From contig JADIYA010000017.1 of assembly GCA_016705545.1 (NCBI GenBank), forward strand, positions 38,049 through 102,048: a stretch of DNA of 64,000 nucleotides, written 5' to 3'. The notes under the pieces are model-generated. The model did not search any database. It had not been told where the DNA came from and worked only from the letters and a program-made list of their open reading frames with translations. Below are positions 63,936 through 64,000 of this stretch, piece by piece. Positions within the stretch are counted from its first letter, which is position 1; each line of letters starts with the position of its first letter. The stretch is from Flavobacteriales bacterium. GTDB lineage: Bacteria > Bacteroidota > Bacteroidia > Flavobacteriales_F > PHOS-HE28. The translations under genes were made by a program, and so were the position numbers.

Positions 63936-64000
63936 ATCGGTAGCTTCACACCGCATGAAATTCTAGGCCGGCGTCACCGACAACGAATGGTTCCCCTTCC
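63936..64000 (+). repeat. Direct repeat copy 2, running to the window edge
   Basis: Second copy of the 65-base repeat at 63187, seven mismatches. It may extend beyond the window. Confidence 0.9.
63955..64000 (+). pseudogene. 5' start of an HNH-endonuclease-like gene (copy 2), stop at codon 4
   Basis: The ATG at 63955 begins MKF, then TAG, then AGVTDNEWFPF in the same frame. TGG (Trp), present in copy 1, has become TAG. A TAGCTTCA box sits six bases upstream, so this was once a functional start. The rest lies outside the window. Confidence 0.55.

Overview
The window is GC-rich DNA from a member of the Bacteroidota, most likely a high-GC Flavobacteriales lineage. The evidence is seven probable Por/type IX secretion (T9SS) cargo genes with type A or CHU_C-type C-termini, a bacillithiol enzyme (BshB1), a cytochrome c maturation operon with a Cys-type CcmE, the DUF2520-KdsC-UbiA-Maf gene string, DUF6090 proteins, and TAnnTTTG-like promoter boxes very close to start codons. 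The lineage is inferred from gene content only; no rRNA is present.

Layout. 1-2525: a frameshifted nhaD antiporter, a CDF metal exporter and tRNA-His. 2626-6618: a small surface-polysaccharide cluster (GT4 glycosyltransferase, a putative second sugar transferase, a Wzx-like flippase). 6622-7925: a lipoprotein glutathione-peroxidase-like gene translationally coupled to bshB1. 8019-8860: a frameshifted secreted protein. 8913-14076: ccmBCDEF. 14186-17138: DUF2520, KdsC-like HAD phosphatase, UbiA prenyltransferase and Maf. 17197-30583: secreted and T9SS-exported proteins around an aminotransferase-like gene carrying an in-frame stop. 31103-36705: housekeeping genes (dnaX, LpxH-like, CoA-binding protein, SixA, NUDIX, pyrE, SRPBCC). 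36760-47659: a delta-60-repeat T9SS protein, an M16 peptidase pair, a TerB/DnaJ co-chaperone, hypotheticals and an HI0933-type flavoprotein. 47672-50170: a tandem array of DUF6090 membrane proteins (three intact, one 5' remnant) abutting an orphan T9SS tail. 50345-53679: feoA, feoB, a Cys-rich mini-protein and an HMA protein. 53745-57731: four secreted proteins, two of which share a calcium-loop-like repeat. 58582-64000: an accessory tract with a PIN-toxin remnant, a DUF4062-STAND ATPase, a creatininase-like protein, and a nucleotidyltransferase/partner module flanked by direct repeats that are two dead 5' ends of an HNH-type gene.

The most notable signals are: (i) a nine-A run in dnaX that sets up a short gamma product as in Thermus or E. 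coli; (ii) the DUF4062-STAND protein and the repeat-flanked nucleotidyltransferase module in a graveyard of mobile or toxin gene fragments; (iii) the DUF6090 array with recombination scars; (iv) coupling of a peroxidase to bacillithiol synthesis; (v) divergent NUDIX/pyrE genes whose start codons overlap in one CATG.

At least nine otherwise good genes are broken by a small indel or nonsense change (about one per 7 kb). This pattern suggests residual long-read assembly error as much as real pseudogenisation, so the break points need checking against reads before biological weight is put on them.
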